From Proales similis (taxonomy: Eukaryota; Rotifera; Eurotatoria; Ploima; Proalidae), in NCBI GenBank assembly GCA_019059635.1, contig JAGVRJ010000010.1, positions 2,501 through 66,500 of the forward strand: a DNA stretch of 64,000 nucleotides. The letters are read 5' to 3'. Position numbers and translations under genes: made by a program. Positions 33,254-49,394 of this stretch are shown piece by piece; position 1 is the stretch's first letter, and every line of letters starts with the position of its first letter. The notes under the pieces were generated by a model, which worked only from the letters and a program-made list of their open reading frames with translations, was not told the origin of the DNA and made no database searches.

Positions 33254-35069
33254 CTAGGATGAAAAGGGATTCATAAATTTGGATGTGAGCTTGTTGGCTT
33301 GAAAATTGGTGGCGGTAAGCTTGAGATTAGCTATGCCTGAAGAGAATTGTGACGTGAGTGAGCTCAGGCCACCAGCCAGAGGTGGTACAGAATTATCTGA
33401 ATTACTGCTACCAAATAGGCCTGGATTTGCTTGAGTCCCAGTTTTGTCTTGGCCTATTGCTCCATTGGACTTTTGTTGTTCTAGAAGCTTTTGCTCCATG
33501 TATTTCTTAACAACATTTGATGTGGAAGCTGCTGCTGGTCCATTTGAATTGAAGCTTGCCACTGATGTCCCAATCCCACTGCTGGCTGTAGAAGAAGAGG
33601 CGGATGGATTGTCAAAACTCTTGTTTCGCGGATTGCCGCTTGGATTGTTATTCATGTTTGCCATGTGAAGCTGCTTTTCCAAAGAGTTATTCTCCTGTTG
33701 GAGTGTCTGAAGCTCTCGTCTTTTTGATCTAGTAATTATTAAAATCTTGAGCAGCTTTTTCGTTTAAAACTTACAGCATTTGCACTTTTTGTTTTCTTGT
33801 TATATCATCAAGGTGGCTGTACTCAGGTTGGTGAAGCAAGTGGCTGTAACTCCACTCTATCTCTACTGTAACACCATCGTCTTGATCAAGGTAGCCACTG
33901 CCTTCTTCCATAAGCTAAGATTTTATCCCTCTTTAGAATGCTCAGCGAAAAATTACATAAGTAAGCAAGTTTACCTGATTCACATCTATAGTGGTTGTTA
34001 TTTCGAGCCCGTCGTCAGACTCACGTTTGTAATAGTACTTGATTACCGGTTTTTTAAAAACGTTAATGGGTCCGGCCTGTTGATGCCGAATGGAAATGTT
34101 GAATGAAAGAACTCGTACATAACCAAGTGGGATATTGTTTATGTCGGAATAGAAAAGACGTAAAATAAAGCAATTGTCCTCAATACAAGATTCCATGGTC
34201 CAGGTCTGTTTATCCCGATCGTAAAAGTGAACAGGTTCGGGGTTGAGTGGGTATAAGATAATTGGAAAAACACTGTGTATCTTTATAAGATCAATACGAA
34301 CCACGAATTTCCCACTGACATGCAACAGTTCTCTTATCTTATCCATTCGATATGAATTCGACGCACCGTTGATGTCAGAGTATTGTTCTATTACGCCTGA
34401 ATCGTGTACAAACCCGCCGTTGGTGAATTTGTATCTGAAGCTTATTCGGCAAAGATGATCAAGAGAGCTCAATCGGCACATGTAAAATTTCAAGTAGCTC
34501 ACATTGCCCATTTGGTCGAGTTTGGGCTGAATGCAAATATTCCATTCGTAATTTCCAAAAGCGAAAGAGCCACTTACAAACTTGAGATCATTTGGGTTGC
34601 GATTGTAACCCGGATTTGGTGGTATAACGGTGTCATACGAAAATGATGCGGTCACGTTTTTCAACTCGAGTTCGCATTGAATATTTCCGCGCTCATCCAT
34701 GAAGTCAAGTGTGCATAGGGTTTCAATTGATGTGAACGACTTTCGACCTTGTGAAGGATTCTCGTGCGTGAATTTAGCATTTTTCTCCATGAAGTTTTCG
34801 TTGCGAGTAAAGTGCTCACGATTGATAAGAGTAATTCCATAGTCAGCGCTGACCGTCATTCCCTGGAAGGCGCTCTTAAGGTTAAGATAGGCGCTGAGTA
34901 GGCCATTATTCTTCACAAGCAATAGCGACCATTTCTGGTTTGCAGATGTAAAGTCCCGAGACTTGAGCTCACTATCGACATCGAGCACAAATGAACTAGG
35001 TATCATAAATGTGAAGATTTCGGTTCGATGTCGATCATCAATGGCTAGAAAGCGAAACAGTTGCGCCAT
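33254..35069 (-). CDS. MATH-like domain protein with coiled coil and disordered tail
   Basis: Exons 33975-35069, 33775-33914 and 33254-33728 (introns 60 and 46 bp) join to 569 aa. Residues about 1-120 look like a MATH/TRAF-like beta-sandwich (FTFMIPSSFVLDVDSEL, ANQKWSLLLVKNNGLLSAYL, YGITLINREHF). A second similar block follows (KFVSGSFAFGNYEWNICIQP ... HVSGKFVVRIDL). After the repeat come WSYSHLLHQPEYSHLDD and a short coiled coil (RRELQTLQQENNSLEKQL). The last 140 residues are low-complexity Asn/Ser/Gly/Gln. No BTB, RING or protease domain, so it is not a SPOP- or TRAF-type protein. The domain call is by eye and needs a profile search. Confidence 0.5.
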
Positions 35070-38000
35070 AATGCGATTGTCTCGTAGGTTTGATATGCAC
35101 TAGGGCTTCTTACTGCTTGCCTGAACTTAATTTGCTCTTTTTCTTTTGCCTTTGACCACTGCTATTTATAGAATGCAGATATTTGAAATTTTCTTTATCT
35201 TCCAACTCGTTTTTAAAACTTAAGTAAATTAATAGCATTCTAGAGACTTTTGACTGACTATAATTGCGGCCATCAGCTTAAACGCCACCAGGATTTGTTT
35301 CTTTTTAGCTTGACACACTTGTTCTGTCTGTGAATAATCCTGTTTAATTCAATATATCGATTTGTTTGTCTATGCAGGGAGATTTGGTGATTGCAGTCTA
35401 ACTTTCTGCTTGAAAATCGAGAAACTCTGTTTGATGTGCAGAGAACAGTGAGGCAACACTAACTCAGTCCAGATTCGACGCTTGATTTAAGCCAACTGCG
35501 AACAAGTCATCTAAACTAGAAAGATGCATAACGTGACAAGCAGATAGAATATAAGATGTATCCGGTATGAATTCAATCCTTAAAGGCTAACTTAGGCAAG
35601 TATAGAAAAACGAAAAAAAAGCACGAGTTCTAGTAAATATAGAGAAGCAATCAGCGCGTATTCGTTTTTGGACCCGAAAATCAAAGCGTAAAATCGATAT
35701 AAAATCGATTGATTCTGACGCTAATATTCGAGTATTTAGAATATTAATGATTTTCAATTCACACTAATTTAGGTTCCATTAAAAAGTAGAATGGTAAGAC
35801 GAGAAGCAAAAAAGCTGAATTTTGCTTGCTTTACGGCCATTATGAAGCCTCTGTTGGCTTTATTTAACAATTTATTGATTTTTGAAGCCTAGATTATGCC
35901 AGTGCGCAAGTTTTAAACTTGGTCGATCGACTCTATAGATACTCATCTGTTTTATAAAGTGAATTGCTAGTGACCAAAACTAATACGTTTTGATGAAATA
36001 ATTCTAATTTTTGCTAATCCTTGCTTATGCACCGTTTAGAAGAGTTTAAATTTCGATTTCTTTCTCATGCCTTCTATTCTGTCATCTATTCCATGAGTAG
36101 GTTTCTACTGGTAATCTAGTTTAGGCTGAATTCTGTTTGATCAAGTATTTTTTGCAATTGAAAAGCCGCAAAAAGCTAAATACGAAATAATTAATAATAA
36201 ATGGAACTTGATCGAAACGCCTGAATTGAATGTGTCACGTTCAATTCACGAGTAAGAGTAATTAAACCGTCAAAAGCACTGAATAAGCCGCCTATTGGTG
36301 GTGCATTGGACGCGGCAGGCTTTTTAGAACCATTCGCGATTAAGCTCTGCATTCGAAGCAAACTCAACGATGTCAATATAAAATCCTATTTAGAACGGAA
36401 GCGCATGCACGCCGCCGTAGAGGCATCACAGAGCTTTGTTATTTAATTTCCTGTACTCATCCTCGCCTTGGTCCCCAACCGCAGGCTCATCGCAATTAGT
36501 AAAATGCGTTTAATAGATGCATTGGGGCAAAATGCAGCCTTAATGCTTGCCCTATATACAGATATTTCCTTTTTTGAATAATTTTGAATTTACTTTTTGC
36601 CAAAATAGCTGAAAATACATGAGTTGCAAATGAATATGATTGAGTCGATTTATCGCTGGTTTAAGAGATTTTTAAAAGCTTACTCCTTGAATTAAAAAGG
36701 TTTGTAATAAATTCACACCTCCAGTTCAATAAGAAGATTGCTAGCCTATCCATTTAGTTTTGGTTGATTAGTACAAATGAAAGTGAAAATGAAGATGCTC
36801 AAGTGTCATTTTAGGCTGAGTAGAAAAAAGAACCCAGGAGCTGATTAGAAAGCAGGTGTTTTGAGTGATGAAGAAGTGACACTTAGAGCCTACCGAACGA
36901 CAAGTTTGCTCTTACTTGTTGGAAACGAAAGAAACGAGCGACGATGATTTGCGACCAAGTGGAGGGCCTAATACAGAATTAAATGCTTAGGGGCAAGTTG
37001 CCAGCGCGGGCGATATTAACATTATCGATTTTCACAGTGGCTGCATATTATGTTTTCAACTTGTCACCGATGATTATGATATTTGAGACCGGCTGTAGAA
37101 ACATTTCTTTCATCGGCATCAGCCACCGGGCTGATGTAAAACACGCGAGAGCTGGATGCGCATAATTGGCTAGTGTTGTTTGCCCATTGCTCCTCTAGCA
37201 GGCCCGAGATGAGAAGCAATCAATCTCGTTTCAGTGTCTAATAAACAGGATAAACTAAGTGGCATACACAGATAAAAATAAAGCGACTAATTCGGCTAAG
37301 CCACTGTATTTGATCAGTCAACTATTCCCGCTTCGGTTCTAGCGACTGATGCTGTGGCTGCTGCTTGATAAACAGCAATAATAAAAGCCTAAGGCAAGCT
37401 TTTCCCTTCGATTTCTTGTATGTTTGCTAATGAAATCAAATTGCTGTTTCAGCAGGAGCGGATGTACAAACATTTCGACTAATTAAGTGCTCACTGCGAA
37501 TTCCAGCCATCTTCATCCCTTTCCCGACTGGCATATAAACCTTTCTTCTGAATGAATTATAGTTTGAATCAACATAAAAGCCAATTTAGCACTTGCGCTC
37601 ATTTAAATACTTGTCTAGACAAACTGAAGCCTCCATAAGTTCTAAAAATATCAATAAATTCAAAAATCTATTGCCTAATTTATCTTGTCAAGTGTTCTGA
37701 AAGGCATGAAAGTTTCTTAATTTTCGACAGAAAAGAGTTCTAGCTTTTCAAGCTGAACTCTATCTACTGGGCTTCAAAACCCCCTAAAAGCCTGTCAAAA
37801 AAAATGCGATTGCGTAAAAACAAATTTGCTTAATATTGTGTTGAATCGTTTGTTGAACAGTCTCACAGACTCACAGGGAGAATAAACTCATGAAGATTCA
37901 TAAGATCTAGTTCATTTGTTCGATTAATGGCTCTTGAATCGATCCATAAAATCAAAGCAATTGAGAAACTACCACTTGAGATGACGTATTGAGAAATAAA

Positions 38001-38417
38001 GACAGAAAATGCCGCATTTAAATTAACAGCAAAAACTGGCACCGAAGATCTCAATGGTTTTCCTCGATTTGACCATTCAAATAAATTAAGAGCAGAATAA
38101 GAATCTTTCTATGTGTTCTTTATAAAACTAAGACTTAAATTTTGACAAGCTTTGTCGTTGCAAATTTTCGGCGAAGGAGTCTCAAGTACCAACCGTTGCT
38201 ACGCAACCCGCAAAATCGGTTTTGATGCAAGTTTACGACGCTCTATTCAGGCGCTTATGCAGGCTTTAATTTTCGGCAGAACCAGCAATTTTTGAGATCA
38301 AAATAATAATTTTATAGAATGGCGTTTATAAGCATTCAGAATAAGATAGGAACACGTAAATTTACTCTTATAATGAATTACAATGAAAATGGATAGTCTC
38401 AGTCATAATCTAATCTA
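35070..38417. other. 3.3-kb gene-free interval
   Basis: AT-rich DNA between the MATH-like gene and CFAP210. Short open stretches (36191-36376 -, 36983-37165 +, 37863-38054 -) have no recognisable content. The first exon of CFAP210 should lie near the right end. Confidence 0.45.
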
Positions 38418-40374
38418 GTGGATGCTAATTCAAACCAGCTACTCTCAGCCAGCAACAGCTCAATAAGAGAACGAAAGCTTAATAACGTCCTGGTTCTTAC
38501 AAAGAGTGATCTAGACCGAATTAGCCATCATCTGAATCATGATCGTCTTGATCAAGAGCAGAGAGAGGAAGAGAAACAACGTAGAAAGGAACTGCACGAA
38601 AAGTCCAAGCAAATTACACGTAATTGGAATAACACGGTTGAAGTGAGTATTGATCTCAAGGAGATCTTGGCCTACCGAGATAACCAAATTTGGTTTGAAG
38701 GGTTCAAGGAGGCAGAAACTGCAGCAGAAAAAGATAAGAGAAGATAAATTAGAAGAAGAACGACGCGCTGTGGACTTGGAACATGCTCAATATATGGCTG
38801 AAGAACGAAAAAAGGCTCTAGAACGAGCCAAACTGTTACAATATAACGAGACGGATCGTATTAAAACTTTTCATGTAAGTTATAACTCAAATTTGATAAG
38901 ATTGGATAATCTAAAATTGGGAAACTCTCAAGAGTGCTATGAGATATAGTGAAGTTTTGAAAGAACGAGAAGCCCAAATTGAAATGAAAAGATTAATTGA
39001 ACGCATTGAAAAAGAACGAGAAGAAGATTTGCTAAAACAGGCAAATGCTGTTCTAGCTGGCAAAGACAAAGAAGAGTCCGCGAAGTACCTTAAGCGACTG
39101 GAAGATCGAAAAAAGCTAGCAGAATATCATCAGAAGCAGTAAATTAGAATTAAATAATGATCCACAAAAGTTAGCTTCTAATCTTTCTTATCGAATAGAA
39201 TTAAAGACCAAGCGCGAAAAATAGAGCAGAGCAAGTTGGAAGCAGCAAAAGAAGCTGAGCTGTTACAACTGCTCAACGATCAATACCAGATCGAACAAGA
39301 GGAAATAGCTCGAATAAACAGAATCAAACGTGATGAGCTAAAGCAGACTTATGAAAAAACAATAGAGAACAGAAAGAAAATGCAAGAAGCAGAGAAGATG
39401 CTTGACGAAGAAGAAAATGAAGAAATAAGAACGTATGCCAAAGCTAAAATGAAAATGGCGAAGCTCAAACGTGAAAAAGAACAGCAAATGGAGAAGTAAG
39501 AAAATATAAGGGTTGAACTATTAATCAATTGCATTTCGCTCATTTACTTTAAGAGAAAAAGAAAGCACACGAGAGAGGATGATATCTTACTTGGGCTCAT
39601 TACTCAAAGAGAAAGAAGCAGATGAGGACTTCCGCATTGCTCGCGACGTCTCCAAAGCTGAAGCTAAAAGAGCTCAAGAAGAATACCTTAAAGACTTAAA
39701 ATTCCGCCACGACATGGAACAAATAAATCGGCATCGCTTGGAAACGGTAAATTGCTTAGGCCAACAAGTAGAACACGAAGGTTAATTTAAATAATTTACT
39801 CAGATCAAGCGCAAAGAGAATGAAAAACTTGCTCGTGAACGTCAAGAAGAAGAGGAAATGAGTCGTAAAAAAGAAGCAGACGCACTCTATCACTTATACG
39901 AGCTTGAGAAACAACGAATGGAGCGTGAAAAAATCGATCAGCTGATGAGGAAGAACCTAAAGTACAGTGTAAGAATCTAAAAATAGATGCTTGCTGGCAA
40001 AATAAGCTTATAAAAGAGCTTTTCAGAAAGAGCGCAAGGAGAACGAGAAAAGAGAGCGAGAGACAGATCGTGAATTCGTGAGGCAAGAAATGGAGCTACT
40101 TCGACTTGAGGACGAACAATTTAAAGACTACGCCGACAAGGTCATAAATTACATGGATAAGCACGGCCGTAATACATTTCCCATGCGAAAGGTGGCTATT
40201 GAATTGAAGAGTTTTTCTTTCTTGTATTTCTTTTTGTTTTAACGTTTCTTTTCTGGCTCATAGGTTGTCAGTGATGCTTTCAAGAGTGAAGTACTGGACC
40301 AATCACCAGCTGCTCTTGTTAAGAGGGCCCAAAATGATGTGGCATCAAAGAAAAATTTGGGCTTCAGTACTTAA
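38418..40374 (+). CDS. CFAP210: CFAP210 (CCDC173) ciliary microtubule inner protein; start not resolved
   Basis: Eight exons (to 38642, 38701-38874, 38933-39138, 39199-39495, 39554-39746, 39804-39961, 40017-40191, 40264-40374) give 512 codons, close to the family's usual size. Almost wholly alpha-helical and charged. Diagnostic blocks are VLTKSDLDRISHHLN, KQITRNWNNTVEGSRRQKL, KALERAKLLQYNETDR and IKTFHSALRYSEVLKEREAQ, matching CFAP210/CCDC173, a protein lining the lumen of ciliary doublet microtubules. The C-terminus (SDAFKSEVLDQSPAALVKRA) follows after a 72-bp intron. No in-frame ATG exists at the 5' end. An acceptor-like 'aatctag' ends at 38417, so a short upstream exon probably supplies the start. 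Introns 55-72 bp. AATAAA at 40431-40436. Confidence 0.85.
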
Positions 40375-40430
40375 CTTTCTCGATAAATCTTACTTAAAAG
40401 ACTAAGTTTTTAGTTTTTTATTTTCCTTCC

Positions 40431-40436
40431 AATAAA
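40431..40436 (+). terminator. Poly(A) signal AATAAA, CFAP210
   Basis: Hexamer 57 nt after the stop; the next gene's ATG follows 171 bp later on the same strand. Confidence 0.6.
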
Positions 40437-40606
40437 ATCGACTTGAATTAATTTCATTGAAGAAAATTTAATGAATCCATAAAAAGACTAATCTTTAAAT
40501 CTGTTCACTTGTTCGGTTTGAATTGTGGATGAAAACATGAGTCAAATGTGCTCATATGAACTATCTATAGAACTAGAACAACTTAATAGATTTTAAAGGA
40601 TTTGAA

Positions 40607-43363
<2,757 letters not shown>

Positions 43364-43453
43364 AAAGTCCATATCCGCCTCTCCGAACGCCATTGCTTTC
43401 TCATCGATAGAATGTGAATTAATGAATCCAAAACCACAGTCCATAATAATTAA

Positions 43454-43459
43454 AATAAA
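43454..43459 (+). terminator. Poly(A) signal AATAAA, CPSF3
   Basis: Hexamer 91 nt after the CPSF3 stop, in the 260-bp gap before the convergent HECW gene. Confidence 0.55.
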
Positions 43460-43623
43460 ATGAAATTCAAATTATTTTTATGGCTACTCATTTATTCATT
43501 TTATTGAACCATTCAGATGTGAGTTACAGCTGACTTTAATTAAATTTGTTGATTTCCAATGAATTAAACTTGATATCGGACAGAATATTAGATAGACGTG
43601 AAAATTGATTCAAAGGCTTCTTT

Positions 43624-46600
43624 TTACTGAATGCAAAAGCCGCTTGTTTCTTCAATGGCAAGTAGCAATTTTTCATATAGAACCTCGTAAGTCGGGTACG
43701 GGGGAAGATCAAGCCTATTAAAGCATGTATGGGCACGAGGTAATGCGTTTGATGTGCCCCACTTTTCGATACAGAACTTTCGCAGTCCATTTGAGCCACG
43801 CAAGGCGGCGAAACCTTCGTAAGGAATACTCGAGGTGCCAGTTACGAACTGTAGAAGTTTAAGTTTGAGTTCATTATCAAATCGCTCAACTGCTTGCCAA
43901 AACCAAACTATAATTGCATGATTAGAGTGGTATCCCGATCGATACTCAGTATTCTTTTTCCAATCATCGAGATCTATTTCGATTGTTCCGCACAAAACAA
44001 GCTCGAGTTCGCTTGCGTCAAACGTCTGAACATATTTTGAATCGATTATTTCATAGAAGCCTTTCACAAGTGCGTTGGTTTGCTGCTGAACTCCTCTTTC
44101 TACGCGCCATTTTACCACACGTTGAATGTAATCGTGTTTATTTTTTTCGGTAACTGGAATATTGCGGCCGTTTTCTTTCAGTTCTTTTTCAACTATTTGA
44201 CCACAGTGGTCTTCGGTCACACTAAACGTAAGGTCTAAGCAGTCAGTTATGTCGTTTTCTTTCATCCAAACCAATGATTGGCAATAAGTTGGATCCAATG
44301 TTTCTAAATCACTTAGTGTCCAGTTGGTATCTCGGAGAAGGGCTTTGTAAAAGGGTCGTGTGAAAAAGGCGTCGAGCAAATAACGATGAATGAGAGCAAC
44401 GGCTAAAATTCTTCCGGCGAATTTGAACCACTCAAGCGCATGCTCTTGGAAAGCGCTCATAGGGCTTATTTGAACGGTGTACATGTCTGAGGCGCTGTAT
44501 TCAAATAGGCCGTAATATGGATTGAAGAGCTCTCGTGATAAAAGATAGAAAAACTCTCGAGCAGGACCACCATAGTCAAGACCTTCTTCGCCTTGGAAGC
44601 ATATAAACAGCTTATTCTTTCGCAAATCATTTTTGCTCAAACTCATGAACTTGTTTCTCGCATCGTCCAGAAGCTTTTCTCGTCTGATTGCAATTTTTGC
44701 TTTCTGCGGCCCTTGTCCATAGCCTTTGGACTCAAGTTTTCGGTAGAAGTTTCTCAGTTTGTTTTGAAAACCTCGATGGCAAGAGCGCCTGTTTGCTAGC
44801 TTGTTTTCATGTATTAAAAGCTGCGCTGAGCTATTCCGCACGGACTTGACTGAAGGAGTTTTTGAGGACTTTATAGGCGCCGAAGGACGAGATTGAGTGT
44901 CGATCTGACAAGGAGTGTAACTCATTATCAACTCCTCCAGTTGACTTATGATACTCACAAAGTCAACATCTGAGCTCAGCTTACTATAGACACAGCGCCC
45001 ACTCTTTCGAACCAAATTGAGTTTCTCTTTCTGTCGGCTGGAAACATTGATTCCATTCTGTTTGAGTATATCATAGAACGACTCTTGTTGTAAAAATAAA
45101 ACAACTCGTTCTGCGTAGGAAATGCTTCTCGACGGTGCAGATTCTGCGATTTGAGACAAATTGTTGGGCAAAGATCTGACTGGCTCAGAAGAAAGCTGGC
45201 TTGAAGTGAGCAAATCATTTTGTCGATTCGTCTGTCTGGGCGGAGGCACTGGAGGAGTGGGAGGTAACGGAGGCTGAAAGCTTGGAGGCTCGGGTAGAAC
45301 TGAATGAACGGGAGACTCGGTGACTAGAGAGGCGCTCTCTTGACGAACGTCTCTTACTCTTGATTCGCAGTTCCACGAGTTTGAGCGCTGAAGTGAAGGT
45401 ACAGGCAGTCGAGGGTCTATAAATGTAGTCGAACGAGTATTATGGTCAACGAAAAATACACGCTCATTATTGTGCGATTTTATTTCCCAGCCGGACGGAA
45501 GGGGCTTGTCTTGTTGGCTGAACAAGTTGACAAGTTGAACGAGGTGTTTATTATGCTGATATTTTCTAAAGTTGACGGTCGGGTTTAGTCTAATACGTTG
45601 AAGTATAGCCACAAGATGGCTATTTTCTTTAAGCATACGCTTGGCTTCGCAATTTTCTTTGAGAACACGTTCTAAATCACCTCTCAACAAGAAGAGAGCG
45701 CCGGGCTGACTCAAAACAAACGAATCAAGATTTATCTGATCTGTTCTCTCATTGTCCAACTCTACTGATGTCTCTATATTCCCAGTTGGAGTGGCTTCCG
45801 AGGTCTCAGAATCTTGGCTCGGCTCGCGAAACAGGTTTGTGCATCGCACGCGACTATCACGGTTTAGGGTACGACGAATGCTTTGGTATCGTTTGTCTAG
45901 ACGTTGCTTGTCAAGCTCGGCGTTTCGCTGCCGTTGATCGGCAATCTGCTTGCAACTTTGCTTGTCGCCTTCTTTTGGACGAACCCAAGTGGTTGTACGA
46001 TTAAAATGATCGATATAAAATACGCGGCCGAGATGGTCAACGCGAGCTTCCCAAAAAGGAGGTAGCCCTTCGTTTGGATCGTTGCGTTCTTCTGGCTGAT
46101 CTAGCTCTACCGGCTGTTGTTCTTTTCCGCTTGATTCGTTATTTTCTCCATTAGAACCGGCCTCGTTTACTTTTAGAGGTTGTATTAAGCTTTGATCAGT
46201 TTCACAGGCTTGCTCTTCGTTTAGTTGGCTGGACATTATCATTGAAGAAGAGAGCTGCTCGCAATCTGCATTTTTTTGTCTTTCCGAAATACTTAGGCGC
46301 AATTCAGCCCTAGTTTTGAAGAGATGTGTACTTACCGAGTATCAACAGGCAAATGAGCGGAGAGACGGTTGGTCCGACACTCTAGACGTAATTAGATATT
46401 TAGTTTAAATTTAAGTAAGTGAATTAGTTTGCGAACGTCGAGAGCGCATTAGCAGTCGCTCATGGACGACTATATAATGAGAATGGAGTGGGGAGAGGCT
46501 GTTTGCCGCGCCTGGACCAATTTGCAACTAATCTCGGCCGGCCTGCTCATAATTTAAGCATTTGAGAGCAGAGAATTATAAATTCCAAGCACTCATTTAT

Positions 46601-48317
46601 CTGGTGTGCATAAATTTGCCGATGTTGGCCTGCTGGCGAGGCTCGGCCAACAAAAGACGTTTTAGCTGCAAATCGTCATGGACTCCCGAAATTTTGCTTA
46701 CTCTAGCAATTAAGCATACCTGATTCGAGTGATTTCACGCGACGTTTGGTCTTTACTTCCGAGACGCATTTAGACTTAATGGTGTACGCCGAGCCGAGTA
46801 GACGGCGCCTGGCACGATGAGAGCTCGCTTCATTAAGATTGCCGAGTAGTGTCAACGTTTGAGTGCTGCGAGAGCGGGTTCTGTTTGAAGCGAGAGATGC
46901 TGACCGATTAGAAATCAATGAAAAGCTGTTTGATTTCATGATGCCATTTGGTTGTTGAGCGACACTTGCGTTTTGTATAATAACTAAGCTAATACCGGAT
47001 ACATTCAGATTTGTGGCTGCAGATGGTCGTATGCGTGGACTCGCCGGACTTTCAAGCTCACTGCTCTCTGAACTTGACGAGTCTGACGAGGAGAGTGAAT
47101 TAGAAGGGGAACGCGCGCCTCGCTCATAGAGCCTGGAAGCAGCAGCCACAGGACTTGCTTCGTCTGATGAGTATATTGAGTTTGGCGGAGACAAAGAAGA
47201 CTCGCTCGTTTCGCTCGACCTGTTCTCATTGGACTCATGCGCATCATTAGTATTGGCGGCTGGTCCCGGTCGTTTGGGCGTTCTCGAATTGTTTTCTTCG
47301 TTCATGCCCGACAATATCCTAAACGAAAAGGAGACTGAACCAGACACCGAATCGCTAACATTCTGTTTGGATAAGTTGAACGTGAAAAAGTGTCTGCCAT
47401 TGTCTTGTTGAACTTTGTCCACCAATTCGCCGACTGGAACGGAAACTCGGCCCAGAAATCTGTTTATAGACGGTTTGGTTCGGGCGAATTTGTCTTTTAC
47501 TTCAAGTAGAAGACGATCATTTAAACGAGCGACCAAAACAAAGCTCTCGTGGCGCCACACTGGAAAGCAGGTGTTCATTGCAGGTCGAGTCTTATACTCG
47601 TGACGCTCATGTCCGAATCGCGTTTGGCACCCATGTGCATTTGACATTGACGAGGGAAGCACGGAAAGGCGAACATATGGGTCTGGATTGAAGAATACAC
47701 CTTTGCGCAGCTGCATGGCTTTCAAATCGTGAATTCGAAAGCTGACGAATCTTTCAGCACCATTCAATTCGTTCGATTTGTAGAGGCGAGAGTTGTTTGC
47801 TAGGCCATTTAACAACAAAACTTTAAGAGATATTGACTTGGTCAATAGCCGATGGGGTGGAGTGCCGCTATAGTATCGAAACTCGATCGATTCACTTGGA
47901 TTAAAAGGAGGATCACAGTGGCGAACATGGGCTTTAAGTTTATCAAGCGACCACGTCAAATGTCCAATTTTTGAGCCATTGAGAAAGTGGGCGTCTATGA
48001 AAGCGCTTGGATCTGAAGAAGCTTTAGAAGAGTCAAAGGCGATATTATTGGGACTGTAGGCACAAAAAGGGCTGAGACTCACCAGACAAATAGGTTCCGA
48101 TCCAATCCCGAGTACTGGTCTCTTCCAGTACATTCCAAGAGACAATTATTTCACTATAAAGTTTGAGATTTAGCTCCTTGACATTAACAAGAAGTACAGA
48201 TTGTCTAAGTGATGTTTGACTTTGCTTTCGGCTAAGATTGACAAAGGGATCTTCTTGCTGCGGCTCAATATCATTGTCTGCTCGGGAAGCTTCTACAGAT
48301 CGCTGAGTCGCTTGCAT
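43624..48317 (-). CDS. HECW: HECW-type (NEDD4-like) HECT E3 ubiquitin ligase
   Basis: Exons 48083-48317, 46720-48012 and 43624-46265 join to 1389 aa. The start is provisional: MQATQRS is the first ATG of an open frame that runs to 48440. N-terminal HECW domain: IIVSWNVLEETSTRDWIGTY and GHLTWSLDKLKAHVRHCDPP. C2 domain: VFFNPDPYVRLSVLP, VWRHESFVLV and LLLEVKDKFARTKPSINRFL. Then come a Ser-rich linker, WW1 (LPPFWEARVDHLGRVFYIDH), WW2 (LPSGWEIKSHNNERVFFVDH) and a proline run. The HECT domain (CFQGEEGLDYGGPAREFFYL to the end) keeps the thioester cysteine in HTCFNRLDLPPY, about 38 residues from the C-terminus. HECW1/2 ubiquitinate targets via WW-PPxY contacts. The second intron is 454 bp, an outlier here. 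Confidence 0.93.
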
Positions 48318-49394
48318 GCTTGGGCAAGCTTCTTCGATCAACAAGACAATTTGCCCTACAATCGCGATGAGTGTGCGTCTATCGATGGCATGTAGATGGC
48401 GAAAAGGGGATGACCAGGGCAAGTATATGAACGAATGCACTAGTCATTTTGAGAGCCCCGAATAATTAATGTCGACCGCGGTTTGTTTTTACTAACTTAA
48501 CCTTGGCCCAGACGCCGCCTTCTCGCGCACTCATCACTCCCATTAATGCGTGCTGTCTTAATTATCGAGCCGCAGTTCGGTTCTGTTGCTGAGGTCGAGT
48601 TGCCGACGAATTTCAGAGCCGTATGAATAAGGATCAATAAATAAATCGTCATGTTATTTTATTCCTATTTTATTTTCAGCTCCCAAAACCTAAAAATAAA
48701 CACTAGTGCTTTCATTCACTAGTAAGGTGGTGAGGTAAACATTTAAAGGTGAATTTTCTGCTCAACTAATTTTGAAGCAAGCCTTTCCCTGTACAAGTCC
48801 ATAGGTGCTAAATACTATTACTGGCAACAATGTTAGGTTTGATTCGAGTTTAAGAAAAAAAAACTTGAAATTTCTTGATACCAAATAGCGACTGAAAATT
48901 GAACTATATCAAACGATTAAGGAACATGATTTAAGAAATTATCAAAATGCCAAACGGTTGTCTTGAGTTATAAACGGTCAAGTTGCGCGAAATTGAATAT
49001 AATTATGAATGATTTCAGAATTGCATCCAACTCGCACTGCATGCTTTGAACCAAGAGCTCAATGGAGTGCATTTTCATTAAGAGCGTTTCTTTCTGAGAA
49101 ACTTCGCAATAAAATCTCAAGGTTTCTCTGTTTGAAGTGAATTGTTTTTAGAACTGGGCGTCTAGCTCTTATTTAACCATTTATAGAACTGTTTGCTAAC
49201 ATTAAACAATGCACCAAGCTTGGCGTGTATTCTGCTCGTCTTCTTATCTTAACATTTGCTTTATGAATGCAATTTAACTATAAGTCAACACAGATGCAGA
49301 ACAGACGGCGTCGGTGACCGACGATTTAATTCTTTCAAATCACATCATCCAGACCAGCGATTCATTTAAGTTTTTCAACACAAAAAGTCCATTC
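48318..49394. promoter_or_regulatory. Divergent region between HECW and the SLC52 array
   Basis: About 1 kb between head-to-head genes. It must hold the HECW promoter and the 5' end of the first transporter. The frame of transporter copy 1 is open upstream of its first ATG from about 49282, and 'cacag' at 49289-49293 could be an acceptor for a short upstream exon. Confidence 0.45.
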
